DNA from: Catellatospora sp. TT07R-123
GTDB taxonomy: Bacteria > Actinomycetota > Actinomycetes > Mycobacteriales > Micromonosporaceae
DNA length: 64,000 bases
Assembly: GCF_018327705.1 (NCBI RefSeq)
Contig: NZ_BNEM01000001.1
Coordinates: 4,030,001 to 4,094,000 of the forward strand
Reading direction: 5' to 3'
This document shows positions 29,736 to 39,011 of the stretch, piece by piece; the first letter of the stretch is position 1; each line of letters starts with the position of its first letter. The notes beneath the pieces were generated by a model. It was not told the DNA's origin, made no database searches, and was given only the letters and a program-made list of their open reading frames with translations. The position numbers and the translations under genes are program-made.

Positions 29736-30755
29736 TCACTGGGCGGGTGCCACATACCCCAGCCAGGCGTCGACCTCCTGCTGGGTCAGGATGCGGTCCA
29801 CCCGCGCCTGGGCGGTGATCGGGAACCGGCGCCCCGGCCGCCAGTGGCGGCTGTAGCGCGGCGTGTCCAGCATCAGGATCCGGGTGCCGCTGATCGCCGA
29901 GATGTCGGCCGGGCCGGTCTCGTTGCGCAGCACCGCGCCGGTCGCGTCGGACATGTGGAAGTAGTCGTCCACGTGCTCCAGTTCGGTGCCGTCGGGCCCG
30001 AACCGCATCACGTTGACCCAGCGCTGCTCCGGCCGCCGCCCCTCGACCAGGCCCGCGCCGACCAGCGCGTCGGCCAGCAGCACCTGGAGCTGGAAGTTGT
30101 CGGCGATGCCGCCGAGCCAGACCATCGCGCCGTGGCGGCTGGGCCGGTGCACCACCAGCACGTGCTCGTCGAGGATGCGCAGGGCCAGGATGAGCCGCAT
30201 GAACGCGGGCGCCGTCGAGTGCAGCGGGTCGACCTGCGCCATCCAGGCGGCACGGTCGCCGAGCTGCGTGCGGGCGGTCTCGTGGTGCAGGCAGGCCACC
30301 GCGGCCAGCGCCCAGTGCGGCCCGTCGCGCCACGCCGCCAGCAGCGGCATCGCGGGCGCCGGGCCGATCGCAGCGCCGAGCATGCCGGTAGCGACGGTCA
30401 TGCCGGCCTGGTCCCGCTCGGGCAGCGGGCGCCCGGGGAAGCGGGACAGCCAGGCGTCGAGGAAGGCGTGGGTGCCGGTCAGCGCCCCGTTCAGCCGCTC
30501 CAGCACGATCCGGGTGAGCGGGCCGGGGTCGGCGCCCAGCTCGACCATGGCGCCCGCGGCCGTGGCGGCGTTGGCGGCCACGAACGGCAGCGGCGCCGCC
30601 GCGATCGCCGGGGCCAGGTAGGCCACCGCCGGCGTCAGCTCGGCCGGGGGCACCTGCTGCGCGGCGCGCACCAGCGGGGCCACGGCCGTCAGCGCGGCCA
30701 TCGGGTCACGCCCCAGCACCAGCTGATGGAACTGCTGCACCTGCTGCGAGAACAT
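29736..30755 (-). CDS. Conserved-looking hypothetical protein
   Basis: Soluble-looking Ala/Leu-rich protein of 339 residues that I do not recognise. The N-terminal half is mostly helical (MFSQQVQQFHQLVLGRDPMAALTAVAPLVRAAQQ...), the C-terminal half has strands and ends QEVDAWLGYVAPAQ. There is no signal peptide. The ATG at 30755 has GGAGGGG at the right distance. It lies 46 nt before nuoB and 41 nt after the transporter gene on the same strand; a role in the respiratory cluster cannot be claimed. Confidence 0.75.
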   Translation of the reverse strand: MFSQQVQQFHQLVLGRDPMAALTAVAPLVRAAQQVPPAELTPAVAYLAPAIAAAPLPFVAANAATAAGAMVELGADPGPLTRIVLERLNGALTGTHAFLDAWLSRFPGRPLPERDQAGMTVATGMLGAAIGPAPAMPLLAAWRDGPHWALAAVACLHHETARTQLGDRAAWMAQVDPLHSTAPAFMRLILALRILDEHVLVVHRPSRHGAMVWLGGIADNFQLQVLLADALVGAGLVEGRRPEQRWVNVMRFGPDGTELEHVDDYFHMSDATGAVLRNETGPADISAISGTRILMLDTPRYSRHWRPGRRFPITAQARVDRILTQQEVDAWLGYVAPAQ

Positions 30756-30796
30756 GGCACCCCTCCGTGGCTCGCCCGTACGCCACGGGCCGACTG

Positions 30797-32173
30797 TCAC
30801 CTGCGGCTGGCAGCCGGTTCGGGATCGGTCACCGCGGGCATGTCGCCCAGGTCGTATCCGCGGAGCAGCACCAGTGCGATGCCCACGATAAGGCCCGGCA
30901 CAACTGTGAATCCGAGCAGGACTCCGGTCCGCGCGGAGTCGGTCTGCGCGACCGCGGTTCCGGCCGTGGTGGAGATGTATCCGAACAGCTGGAGCACGAC
31001 CCCGAAGATGAACGGGCCCAGCGCCAGGCCCAGGGTCTCCCCCGCGGTCCACACGCCGGTGAACACGCCCGCCTGCCGCTTGCCGGTGCGGGCGGTGTCG
31101 TAGGCGATGCAGTCGGGCAGCATGGCCAGGCCGAACAGCTGCTGCCCGGCATAGCCGAAGCCGATCACGGCGATGACGGCGTACACGGCCCAGTGCGGCA
31201 GCACCGGTGCCGCGACCAGCGCCAGGGTCGCCACGGTCAGCGTGATCGAGGCGACCACGTACCCCTTGAGCTTGCCCAGCCGCTCGCCCACCCGGCGCCA
31301 GAGCGGCATGACCACCAGGGCGGGGCTGACCACGACCACGAACAGCGTGGTGGTGGTGCCGGGGTCGCCGAGCACGTGCCGGGCGAAGTACTCGACCCCG
31401 CCGAGCATGCAGGCCACGCCGGTGGCCTGGACCACGAAGCAGGCGACCAGCACCCGGAACGGGCGGTTGGCCGCCACCACCTTGAGCTGCGCCCGCAGCG
31501 ACGGCTCGCTGGCGGTGATCACGCCGGTCGGCGCCTTGGCGGTGCTGAAGAAGGCGAAGAGGGTGCCGCAGACCATGATCGCGGCGACGAACATGCCCAT
31601 CCAGCGGTAGCCGGGGAGGCCGCCGCCGGTGGAGTCTCGAATGATCGGCGCGAGCGCGCCGGAGACCAGGATCGAGGTGGCGAGCAACGCGACCCGCCAG
31701 GTCATCAGCCTGGTGCGTTCGTCCGGCGAGGAGGTCATCTCGGCGGGCATCGCGACGTACGGCACCTGGAAGAAGCCGAACGCGGTCGCGGTGAGCAGGA
31801 ACATCACCACGACGTACAGCCCCGACAGGTCGGAGAACCCGAGAGGAGCAGCGAATATGCCGGCAAACAGCGCCGCCATGGCGAGCCCGGCGAACAGCAG
31901 GTACGGCCGGCGGGCGCCCCAGCGGGTCTGGGTCCGGTCGGAGAGCCGGCCCACCACCGGGTTGAGCACCACGTCCCAGGCCTTGGGCAGCAGCACCAGC
32001 AGGCCCGCCAGACCTGCGGCGACACCGAGGGTGTCGGTCAGGTACGGCAGCAGCAGCAGGCCGGGCACGGTGCCGAACGCCCCGGTCGTCAGCGAACCGA
32101 GGGAATATCCGATGCGAACATGCGTGGGAAGCGCTTCGCCCGGAGCCTCCATCACCTCCACACTGGATGTCAT
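30797..32173 (-). CDS. GPH-type sugar:cation symporter (MFS_2)
   Basis: Transporter of 458 residues with 12 predicted helices, of the glycoside-pentoside-hexuronide family: AWDVVLNPVVGRLSDRTQTRWGARRPYLL is the characteristic loop 2-3 motif and FGFFQVPYVAMPAEMT the next helix. The ATG at 32173 is preferred; there is no ribosome site, but TACCAT lies 8 nt upstream, which could be the -10 of a leaderless transcript. A second ATG seven codons on has GGAGG too close. Substrate unknown. It is divergent from the GGT-like gene. Confidence 0.85.
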   Translation of the reverse strand: MTSSVEVMEAPGEALPTHVRIGYSLGSLTTGAFGTVPGLLLLPYLTDTLGVAAGLAGLLVLLPKAWDVVLNPVVGRLSDRTQTRWGARRPYLLFAGLAMAALFAGIFAAPLGFSDLSGLYVVVMFLLTATAFGFFQVPYVAMPAEMTSSPDERTRLMTWRVALLATSILVSGALAPIIRDSTGGGLPGYRWMGMFVAAIMVCGTLFAFFSTAKAPTGVITASEPSLRAQLKVVAANRPFRVLVACFVVQATGVACMLGGVEYFARHVLGDPGTTTTLFVVVVSPALVVMPLWRRVGERLGKLKGYVVASITLTVATLALVAAPVLPHWAVYAVIAVIGFGYAGQQLFGLAMLPDCIAYDTARTGKRQAGVFTGVWTAGETLGLALGPFIFGVVLQLFGYISTTAGTAVAQTDSARTGVLLGFTVVPGLIVGIALVLLRGYDLGDMPAVTDPEPAASRR

Positions 32174-32201
32174 GAGGGCGGATGGTACGGGAGGCAGTTG
32201 A

Positions 32202-33599
32202 ATGCGGGTACCTGCCGGTGTGGCAGCGGGCCATCCGGCTACCGCTGAAATAGGCCTTCGGATACTCCAGATGGGCGGATCGGCCGCCGACGCGGCGGTC
32301 GCCGCGGTCTTCGCCGCCTGCGTGGGAGAGACCGTTTTCACTGGCCTGAGCGGTGGCGGCTTCGCCACATACTTCGAAGCTTCGACAGGGCGGGTTTCCT
32401 GCCTTGATTTCTTCGTCGCAATGCCTGGTTTGGATGCGGATCGTAAGTCAGGGCCGATGCGGCCGATCTCGGTCGCCTTCGGGGAGGTGCCGCTGCCGTA
32501 CGAGATCGGCGGAGCGTCCGTCGCGGTGCCCGGCGTGCCCGCCGGGTGTGGCGAGATTCACGCCCGCTGGGGCGTGCTGCCCTGGTCCGAGATCGTCGCG
32601 CCCGCGGTCGAACTGGCGCACACCGGGACGCCGATCCCCGAGGCGCACGCCGTCACGCTGCCGTCGCTGCTGGAGGCGATGCTGCTCGACCAGGGCCTGC
32701 CCGCGTACGCCCCCGGCGGGCGGCTGCTGCGCGGCGGCGAGATGCTCTACCACGCCGGGCTGGCCGACGCGCTGACCATGATCGCCTCGGACGGCCCGTC
32801 CGCCTGCTACACCGGCAAGATCGGCGCGAGCATCGTCGAGGCGGTCCGCGCCGACGGCGGCGCGCTCGGACCGCTGGACCTCGCGTCATACCGCGTGCTC
32901 GACCGCGAGGTGGCCGGGGCGCCGCTCGGCGGGCGCACCGTGCTCGGCCGCGCCGACCTCAACCGCGTCATCGACACCATCCGCTCACTACCCGCCGACC
33001 TGGCCGAACTCGACCGCGGCGGCCGCGCCGTCGCCCTGGCCGACGCCCTCGACGTGCGCCGGCGACTGGACAAGCTCGGCAACACCACCAACGTCACCGC
33101 CGTCGACGAGGCGGGCAACGCCTGCGTCGTCACCACCACGCTCGGGCTCGGCTCCGGCATCTGGCTGCCCGGCCTCGGCATCCACCTCAACTCGATGCTC
33201 GGCGAGGGCGAGCTGATCGCGGGCGATCTCGCGCCCGGCGAGCGGATGGGCTCGATGATGTGCCCGCTGATCGTGCTCGACCGGGGGAACCTGCAACTCG
33301 CGCTGGGCTCGGCGGGCGGCTCGCGGATCCGGTCGGCGCTGCTGAACACGCTGGTGGGCGTACTGATCGAGGAGCTGGACGTGGCTGCCGCCGTGACCGC
33401 GGCCCGGCTGCACCCGCTCGACGAGGTCGTCCACGTCGAACCGGGGTACCCGGCCGACGCCGCCGACGCCCTCACCGCCGCCGGCTACACCGTCAACCGC
33501 TGGCCGTCCCTCAACCACTACTTCGGCGGGGTGTCCGCCATCGGCCTGTCCGGCGCCGCCGCCGACCCCCGCCGCAGCGGAACAGCCCTCCTCCTCTAA
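32202..33599 (+). CDS. Gamma-glutamyltranspeptidase family protein
   Basis: Ntn-hydrolase of the GGT family, 465 residues, shorter than the usual 550-580. The autoprocessing site is NTTNVTAVDEAGNACVVTTT with Thr295 as probable nucleophile, and MGSMMCPLIV plus GSAGGSRIRSALLNTLVG match the small subunit. The usual TTH is TTN here. There is no signal peptide, so it is probably cytoplasmic. GGGAGG precedes the ATG. Possible roles are glutathione/gamma-glutamyl peptide breakdown or a related acylase. Confidence 0.85.
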   Translation: MRVPAGVAAGHPATAEIGLRILQMGGSAADAAVAAVFAACVGETVFTGLSGGGFATYFEASTGRVSCLDFFVAMPGLDADRKSGPMRPISVAFGEVPLPYEIGGASVAVPGVPAGCGEIHARWGVLPWSEIVAPAVELAHTGTPIPEAHAVTLPSLLEAMLLDQGLPAYAPGGRLLRGGEMLYHAGLADALTMIASDGPSACYTGKIGASIVEAVRADGGALGPLDLASYRVLDREVAGAPLGGRTVLGRADLNRVIDTIRSLPADLAELDRGGRAVALADALDVRRRLDKLGNTTNVTAVDEAGNACVVTTTLGLGSGIWLPGLGIHLNSMLGEGELIAGDLAPGERMGSMMCPLIVLDRGNLQLALGSAGGSRIRSALLNTLVGVLIEELDVAAAVTAARLHPLDEVVHVEPGYPADAADALTAAGYTVNRWPSLNHYFGGVSAIGLSGAAADPRRSGTALLL

Positions 33600-33649
33600 C
33601 CCCACCGCCCACGGCCCCGCCCACCGGCCCCCGCCCACCGGCCTCCCCG

Positions 33650-33709
33650 TCGATCATGAACTTGTGGCACGGCTCGACGGTGTGTCGCGGGCACAGCCTC
33701 CTGATCGAC
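33650..33709 (+). repeat. 60-bp intergenic repeat, copy 1
   Basis: Begins TCGATCATGAACTTGTGGCA and ends CTCCTGATCGAC; the ends are themselves a short inverted repeat (TCGATCA/TGATCGA). A copy in the opposite orientation lies at 34097-34156, with about 52 of 60 positions the same. The two copies flank the alkyltransferase-like gene. This copy sits between two convergent genes. Confidence 0.9.
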
Positions 33710-33742
33710 AGATGGGCGGCCGGTGGGCGCGCGGTCGGGGGT

Positions 33743-34036
33743 TCAGTTGATGTGGGTGGCGGCGACGTGGGCGCCGCGGAAGGTGACGCCCTCCGCCTGG
33801 AGGCGGCGGCGGGCCTCGTTCTCGTGCCCCGGAGGCAGACGGCCGCCCGCCCCGACGACACGGTGCCAGGGCACCCCGCCGCCGTGGCGGGCCATGATCG
33901 TGCCGACCCGGCGGGCCGAGTTGCGGCCGGACTCGTCGGCCAGAGCGTCCGCCACCGCCCCGTAGGTCATCACCCGTCCAGGTGGAATCTGCTCCACCAG
34001 GCGCAGCACGGCTTCGGTGTACTCCTCGGGCGTCAT
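33743..34036 (-). CDS. Alkyltransferase-like (ATL) DNA repair protein
   Basis: MGMT-fold protein of 97 residues. The active-site motif is PWHRVV, with Trp57 where O6-alkylguanine transferases have the acceptor cysteine (PCHRV), so it binds O6-alkylguanine but cannot remove the alkyl group. The helix-turn-helix part with its arginine finger (ESGRNSARRVGTIMARHGG) is intact. Known ATL proteins hand the lesion to nucleotide excision repair. There is no N-terminal domain, as expected for ATL. The gene is bracketed by two inverted copies of a 60-bp repeat. Confidence 0.93.
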   Translation of the reverse strand: MTPEEYTEAVLRLVEQIPPGRVMTYGAVADALADESGRNSARRVGTIMARHGGGVPWHRVVGAGGRLPPGHENEARRRLQAEGVTFRGAHVAATHIN

Positions 34037-34096
34037 GCCGCCAGGCTAGTTCCCAGCCCGCCGCCGCCGACCCGCCCCGCCAGCGTCCGCCGCTCG

Positions 34097-34156
34097 GTCG
34101 ATCAGGAGCCTGTGCACGGGACACGCCGTCGAACCGTGCCATAAGTTCATGATCAA
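34097..34156 (-). repeat. 60-bp intergenic repeat, copy 2 (inverted)
   Basis: Reverse-oriented copy of the repeat at 33650-33709, differing at about eight positions. It lies between the ATL gene and proB. The pair could form a long stem enclosing about 390 bp with the ATL gene. Confidence 0.9.
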
Positions 34157-34231
34157 CGCTGAGGGAAGGGCGCGGGCCAGTGGGTGGGATGGGGGCGGGG
34201 TGGGGGTGGGTGGGGTGGGCAGAATGGGGGC

Positions 34232-35356
34232 ATGCGGGACGTGGTCACGCGGAGTAAGCGCGTGGTGGTGAAGGTGGGGTCGTCGTCACTGACGACGGCT
34301 GCCGGGGGGTTGGACCCCGACAGGCTCGGGGCGCTGGTGGCGGCGGTGGCCGCGGCCGAGCGGCCGGGCGGGGCGCGGCGGGAGGTCGTGCTGGTGTCGT
34401 CCGGGGCGATCGCGGCGGGGCTGGCGCCGCTGGGGCTGGCCCGGCGACCGCGGGACCTGGCCACGCAGCAGGCTGCGGCCAGCGTGGGCCAGGGACGGCT
34501 GATGCACGCGTACACGGAGGAGTTCGGGCGGCACGGGCGCACCGTCGGCCAGGTGCTGCTGACCGTCGACGACGTGACCCGGCGGGCGCACTACCGCAAC
34601 GCGTACCGGACGCTGCGCAAGCTGCTCGACATGAACGCCGTCCCGATCATCAACGAGAACGACACGGTCGCCACCGAGGAGATCCGGTTCGGCGACAACG
34701 ACCGGCTCGCCGCCCTGGTGGCCGCGCTGGTGCAGGCCGACCTGCTGGTGCTGCTGTCCGACGTCGACGCGCTGTACACCGGCCACCCCTCGCACCCGGA
34801 CTCGCGGCGGATCGACGAGGTCACCGACTTCGCGCGGCTGCGGTCGGTCGACGTGAGCGGCGCGGGCAGCGCCGGGGTGGGCACCGGCGGCATGGTGACC
34901 AAGGTCGAGGCGGCCCGGATCGCCAGCGACGCGGGCATCCCGGTGGTGCTCACGGCCGCGCCCATGGCCGCCGCGGCCCTGTCCGGCGAGTCGGTGGGCA
35001 CGCTCTTCCACGCCGCGGGGGTACGGGCCACCGCCCGCCTGCACTGGCTGGCCCACGCCACCACGGCGCGCGGCCGCCTGCACCTGGACCCGGGCGCGGT
35101 CTCCGCCGTCGTGGAGCGCCGCGCCTCGCTGCTGCCGGCCGGGATCACCGCCGTCGACGGCGCGTTCACCGCGGGCGACCCGGTCGACCTGGTGGACTCC
35201 GGCGGCCGCCCGGTCGCCCGGGGACTGGTCAACTACGACGCCCTCGAACTGCCGGGCCTGCTGGGCCGCTCCACCGGTGAGCTGGCCGCGACGCTCGGTC
35301 CCGCCTACGAGCGCGAGGTCGTCCACCGCGACGACCTCGTCCTGCTCCAGGCGTGA
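34232..35356 (+). CDS. proB: Glutamate 5-kinase
   Basis: First enzyme of proline synthesis, phosphorylating glutamate, 374 residues from ATG 34232 (MRDVVTRSKRVVVKVGSSSLT). The amino-acid kinase domain (KVGSSSL, VSSGAIAAG, INENDTV, FGDNDRLAALVA, GTGGMVTKVEAARIA) is followed by a C-terminal PUA domain. An upstream in-frame start at 34184 would add a Gly/Trp-rich artefact and is rejected. proA follows 114 nt downstream. Confidence 0.96.
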   Translation: MRDVVTRSKRVVVKVGSSSLTTAAGGLDPDRLGALVAAVAAAERPGGARREVVLVSSGAIAAGLAPLGLARRPRDLATQQAAASVGQGRLMHAYTEEFGRHGRTVGQVLLTVDDVTRRAHYRNAYRTLRKLLDMNAVPIINENDTVATEEIRFGDNDRLAALVAALVQADLLVLLSDVDALYTGHPSHPDSRRIDEVTDFARLRSVDVSGAGSAGVGTGGMVTKVEAARIASDAGIPVVLTAAPMAAAALSGESVGTLFHAAGVRATARLHWLAHATTARGRLHLDPGAVSAVVERRASLLPAGITAVDGAFTAGDPVDLVDSGGRPVARGLVNYDALELPGLLGRSTGELAATLGPAYEREVVHRDDLVLLQA

Positions 35357-35402
35357 GAAGGGCACCTTGTTATCGCAATACGTGGCGGAAGGGCACTTTC
35401 CC
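35357..35402. repeat. GAAGGGCACCTT-type intergenic repeats
   Basis: GAAGGGCACCTT at 35357-35368 and GAAGGGCACTTT at 35388-35399 in the proB-proA gap; related to the elements at 26293-26340 and 47115-47158. Confidence 0.7.
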
Positions 35403-35470
35403 ATCGCTTTCGGCGCGAGGGAGCGCGGGGCGGGCGGCGGAGTGCGGCGAGTGACTGAGGAGCGGTGCGC

Positions 35471-36715
35471 ATGAGTGTGATCGAGCAGGCGGGGCGGGCC
35501 CGGGAGGCCGCCACGGTGCTGGCGACGGCGTCGCGGGCGGTGAAGGACGCGGCGCTGCTGGTGATGGCCGAGGCGCTGTCGTCGCGTACCGCCGAGATCC
35601 TGGCGGCGAACGAGCTGGACGTGGCCGCGGCGCGCGAGCAGGGCACGCCCGAGTCGACCGTGGACCGGCTGGCGCTGAACGCGTCGCGGCTGGCCGGGAT
35701 GGCCGAGGGCCTGCGCCAGATCGCGGGCCTGCCGGACCCGGTCGGCGAGGTGGTCCGGGGCGGGACGCTGCCCAACGGGCTCCAGGTGCGCCAGCTGCGG
35801 GTGCCGTTCGGCGTGGTCGGCATCATCTACGAGGCGCGGCCGAACGTCACCGCCGACGCCGCCGGGCTGACCCTGAAGTCGGGCAACGCGGTGCTGCTGC
35901 GCGGCTCGGGTTCGGCGGCCCGCTCCAACGCGGCGATCGTGGCGGTGCTGCGCGACGCGCTGGCCGCCGCCGGCCTGCCCGCCGACGCGGTGCAGCTGGT
36001 CGACTCGTCGACCCGGGACACGGTCAAGGAGCTGATGCGCGCCCGCGGCCTGGTCGACGTGCTGATCCCGCGCGGCGGCGCGTCGCTGATCCGCACCGTG
36101 GTCGAGGAGTCGTCGGTGCCGGTGATCGAGACCGGGGTCGGCAACTGCCACATCTACGTCGACGAGTCGGCCGACCTGGACATGGCGCTGAACATCCTGC
36201 TCAACGCGAAGGTGCAGCGGCCGTCGGTGTGCAACTCGGCCGAGTCGCTGCTGGTGCACGCGGCGGTGGCCGACGCGTTCCTGCCCCGGGCGCTGGCGGC
36301 GCTGCGCGGGCACGGCGTGACGGTGCACGGTTCACCGGAGGTCGCCGCGTACGACGGCACCGTCGTGCCCGCGACCGAGGAGGACTGGGGCACCGAGTAC
36401 CTGGCGCTGGAGCTGTCGGCGCGCGTGGTGCCGTCGCTGGACGAGGCGGTGGCGCACATCCGCCGCTACGGCTCGGGCCACTCCGAGGCGATCATCACGA
36501 CCTCGCTGCCGGCCGCGAACCGCTTCACCGCGCACGTGGACGCGGCCGCCGTGCTGGTCAACGCCTCGACCCGGTTCGTCGACGGCGGCGAGCTCGGCTT
36601 CGGCGCCGAGATCGGCATCTCGACGCAGAAGCTGCACGCGCGCGGCCCGATGGGCCTGCCGGAGCTGACCAGCACCAAGTTCGTGATCACCGGCGAGGGG
36701 CAGGTGCGCGGCTAG
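35471..36715 (+). CDS. proA: Glutamate-5-semialdehyde dehydrogenase (gamma-glutamyl phosphate reductase)
   Basis: Second enzyme of proline synthesis, 414 residues. The catalytic cysteine is Cys254 in [30 protein letters not shown] and [11 protein letters not shown] are typical. The ATG at 35471 has AGGAG 7 nt upstream; a GTG at 35465 would be too close to that site. The stop codon overlaps the stop of the convergent downstream gene in the tetranucleotide CTAG. Confidence 0.97.
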   Translation: MSVIEQAGRAREAATVLATASRAVKDAALLVMAEALSSRTAEILAANELDVAAAREQGTPESTVDRLALNASRLAGMAEGLRQIAGLPDPVGEVVRGGTLPNGLQVRQLRVPFGVVGIIYEARPNVTADAAGLTLKSGNAVLLRGSGSAARSNAAIVAVLRDALAAAGLPADAVQLVDSSTRDTVKELMRARGLVDVLIPRGGASLIRTVVEESSVPVIETGVGNCHIYVDESADLDMALNILLNAKVQRPSVCNSAESLLVHAAVADAFLPRALAALRGHGVTVHGSPEVAAYDGTVVPATEEDWGTEYLALELSARVVPSLDEAVAHIRRYGSGHSEAIITTSLPAANRFTAHVDAAAVLVNASTRFVDGGELGFGAEIGISTQKLHARGPMGLPELTSTKFVITGEGQVRG

Positions 36716-37557
36716 CGGATCGCGCGGATGACGTTCAGGGTGAGGTGCACGTCGAACGCGTCACCCTGTTCGGAGTCCCAGCCGCCGTCGGTGCGCTGCG
36801 TCTCGGCCAGCCGCTTCTTCGCCGCGATCATGGTCCAGTCGTCGGCGGAGACGCCGACCCGGCGCATCGTGGCGGCCATCGCGGCCGCGTCGACCGGCGC
36901 CATCCGGGGCAGCCGCTCGCCGAGCACCGACTGCATCCGGGCGGCCTCGTAGTACATGTCCTGCCGGTACATCACCGCGGCGCCCAGCCAGCCCGTCATC
37001 AGGTACGACGGCCAGGTGCCGTCGGCGTTGAGGCTGTTCTTGATGAAGTCGGCGCCGCGCGCGGCGGAGTCCGCGTACGGGATGGGCGTGTTGTCGCCGT
37101 AGGGCAGGGTGGCCCGGAAGTCGAGGCCGAACACGGTCAGCCAGAAGGTGGCCGTCGCGGTCATGTACAGGGTGGCCTCGGGGTCACCCGGCTGCGCCCA
37201 CTCGGGGGCCTCGGGCGCCAGCTCCTTGACCTCCTGCCAGCTGCCGTCGGGTGCCTGGCGGCCGCCCAGCCAGTCCAGCGCGCGCTGGGCCGCCGGACGC
37301 CCGAGGGCGCCGAGGTCGTCCAGCTGGTCGATCCGGTAGCAGGTGACGTCGATCGAGGCGATCTTCCCGCGCTGCGAGGTCGGCCAGCCGCCACTGGGAA
37401 GTTGACCGGCTTCCATGGCCGAGACGACGTCATCACTCGGCATGACCCCGGTACGCAGGTACGACAGGCGTGCCCGGTCCACCGGGTCACCCTTCTTCAC
37501 CACGAAACCGATTGCCGCGTCGAGATCCACCACGGTCATCGAGGGTACGTGTCCCAT
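36712..37557 (-). CDS. Squalene cyclase/prenyltransferase-like alpha-barrel protein
   Basis: Protein of 281 residues with repeats like those of squalene cyclases and prenyltransferases: [27 protein letters not shown] and [25 protein letters not shown]. It is about half the size of a real triterpene cyclase and lacks a DxDD acid motif, so it may be a stand-alone alpha/alpha half-barrel, possibly lipid-binding or a small terpene-modifying enzyme. Start at 37557 or at the ATG at 37539. Convergent with proA with shared CTAG stops. Confidence 0.72.
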   Translation of the reverse strand: MGHVPSMTVVDLDAAIGFVVKKGDPVDRARLSYLRTGVMPSDDVVSAMEAGQLPSGGWPTSQRGKIASIDVTCYRIDQLDDLGALGRPAAQRALDWLGGRQAPDGSWQEVKELAPEAPEWAQPGDPEATLYMTATATFWLTVFGLDFRATLPYGDNTPIPYADSAARGADFIKNSLNADGTWPSYLMTGWLGAAVMYRQDMYYEAARMQSVLGERLPRMAPVDAAAMAATMRRVGVSADDWTMIAAKKRLAETQRTDGGWDSEQGDAFDVHLTLNVIRAIR

Positions 37558-37638
37558 CCGGTAGTCGACCTCAGGAGGTCGGTCAAGGTCAACAGCACGC
37601 TAGGCCGGAATACGTCTCCGACCAGCGCTTGAGAGCGC

Positions 37639-37674
37639 GAAAGGCCGACGGCGGCATCCCGCCGTCGGCCTTTC
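37639..37674. terminator. Strong hairpin terminator upstream of the squalene-cyclase-like gene
   Basis: A perfect 16-bp stem (GAAAGGCCGACGGCGG and its complement) with a CATC loop. It lies 69 nt beyond the moeZ stop codon on the minus strand, so it ends moeZ transcription. Confidence 0.85.
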
Positions 37675-37742
37675 GTCAGATTACCGACAGTTCTTCGAAG
37701 ATCGCTATCAGTAGCCGGTCAGGCCCGGTAACCGGGGCGGGC

Positions 37743-38924
37743 TCAGTAACCGGGCAGGCTCGGGTCGACCGTCTTCACCCAGGCCAGCACGCCGCCCTGG
37801 ACGTGCACCGCGTCCTTGAACCCGGCCGCCTTCAGCGCGGCGAGCGCCTCGGCCGACCGGACACCCGACTTGCAGTGCAGCACGATCTGCTTGTCCTGCG
37901 GCAGCTTGGCCAGAGCCTCGCCGGACAGGATCTCGCCCTTGGGGATGAGCACGCTGCCCGGAATGCGGACGATCTCGAACTCGGCGGGCTCGCGGACGTC
38001 CACCAGCAGGAAGTCCTTCTCCGCGTCCTGCCACTCCTTGAGCTCGCGGGCGGTGATGGTCGCGTCGACCACCGCCTCCTGCGCCTCGACGGAGACGGCA
38101 CCGCAGAAGTCCTCGTAGTCCTCCAGCAGCGCGGTGACGGTCGGGTTCTCCCCGCACAGCACGCAGGACGGGTCCTTGCGGACCCTGATCTTGCGGTACG
38201 TCATCTCCAGCGCGTCGTACACGATCAGCGAGCCCACCAGCGGCTCGCCGGTGCCGGTGAGCAGCTTGATCGCCTCGGTCACCTGGATCGAGCCGATGCT
38301 GGCGCACAGCACGCCCAGCACGCCGCCCTCGGCGCACGACGGCACCATGCCGGGCGGCGGCGGCTCGGGGTAGAGGCAGCGGTAGCAGGGGCCGTGCTCG
38401 GCCCAGAAGACGCTGGCCTGCCCGTCGAACCGGTAGATCGAGCCCCACACGTACGGCTTGCCCAGCAGCACCGCGGCGTCGTTGACCAGGTAGCGCGTGG
38501 CGAAGTTGTCCGTGCCGTCGACGATCAGGTCGTACTGGCTGAAGATGTCGAAGACGTTGTCCCGGTCGACCGCGGTGTTGTGGATCACCACGTTGACGTA
38601 CGGGTTGATCTCGCGGATGCTGGCCGCGGCCGACTCGGCCTTGGGGCGGCCGATGTCCGACTGGCCGTGGATGATCTGGCGCTGCAGGTTGGACTCGTCG
38701 ACGGTGTCGAACTCGACGATGCCCAGCGTCCCCACACCCGCGGCGGCCAGGTACATCAGCGCGGGCGAGCCGAGGCCCCCGGCACCGACGCAGAGCACCT
38801 TGGCGTTCTTGAGCCGCTTCTGCCCGGCAACCCCGACGTCCGGGATGATCAGGTGACGGCTGTAGCGGCGGATCTCGTCCACCGAGAGCGACTCGGCGGG
38901 TTCCACCAGCGGCGGCAATGACAT
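37743..38924 (-). CDS. moeZ: MoeZ: adenylyltransferase/sulfurtransferase for sulfur carrier proteins
   Basis: MoeB/ThiF-type E1-like enzyme fused to a rhodanese domain, 393 residues. The ATP-binding GAGGLG is at 47-52, the zinc CxxC pairs are CYRC and CVLC, and the rhodanese loop is LHCKSGVR with Cys351. It activates and sulfurates carrier proteins for molybdopterin, cysteine (CysO) and sometimes thiocarboxylate natural products. ATG 38924 (MSLPPLVEPAESLS) is chosen over an upstream frame. It ends in the conserved LPGY. Confidence 0.96.
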   Translation of the reverse strand: MSLPPLVEPAESLSVDEIRRYSRHLIIPDVGVAGQKRLKNAKVLCVGAGGLGSPALMYLAAAGVGTLGIVEFDTVDESNLQRQIIHGQSDIGRPKAESAAASIREINPYVNVVIHNTAVDRDNVFDIFSQYDLIVDGTDNFATRYLVNDAAVLLGKPYVWGSIYRFDGQASVFWAEHGPCYRCLYPEPPPPGMVPSCAEGGVLGVLCASIGSIQVTEAIKLLTGTGEPLVGSLIVYDALEMTYRKIRVRKDPSCVLCGENPTVTALLEDYEDFCGAVSVEAQEAVVDATITARELKEWQDAEKDFLLVDVREPAEFEIVRIPGSVLIPKGEILSGEALAKLPQDKQIVLHCKSGVRSAEALAALKAAGFKDAVHVQGGVLAWVKTVDPSLPGY

Positions 38925-39011
38925 GTGCTCATTCTCGCTCGGCCGCCCGCCGATCGCCATGATCGACCACCTCGCGGACTGCGAGGTGTGTCACCTGCGC
39001 TGACAGGCGCG

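Noticed and set aside
29168-30755. The 339-residue protein as a missing complex I subunit
   Set aside because: It has no motif of NuoA, D, E, F or G; only its position suggests a link.
33743-34036. Active O6-methylguanine-DNA methyltransferase
   Set aside because: The acceptor cysteine is replaced by Trp (PWHR), so it is an ATL protein.
34184-34231. Longer proB start giving a Gly/Trp-rich N-terminus
   Set aside because: The extra residues come from a G-rich leader and are not found in glutamate kinases.
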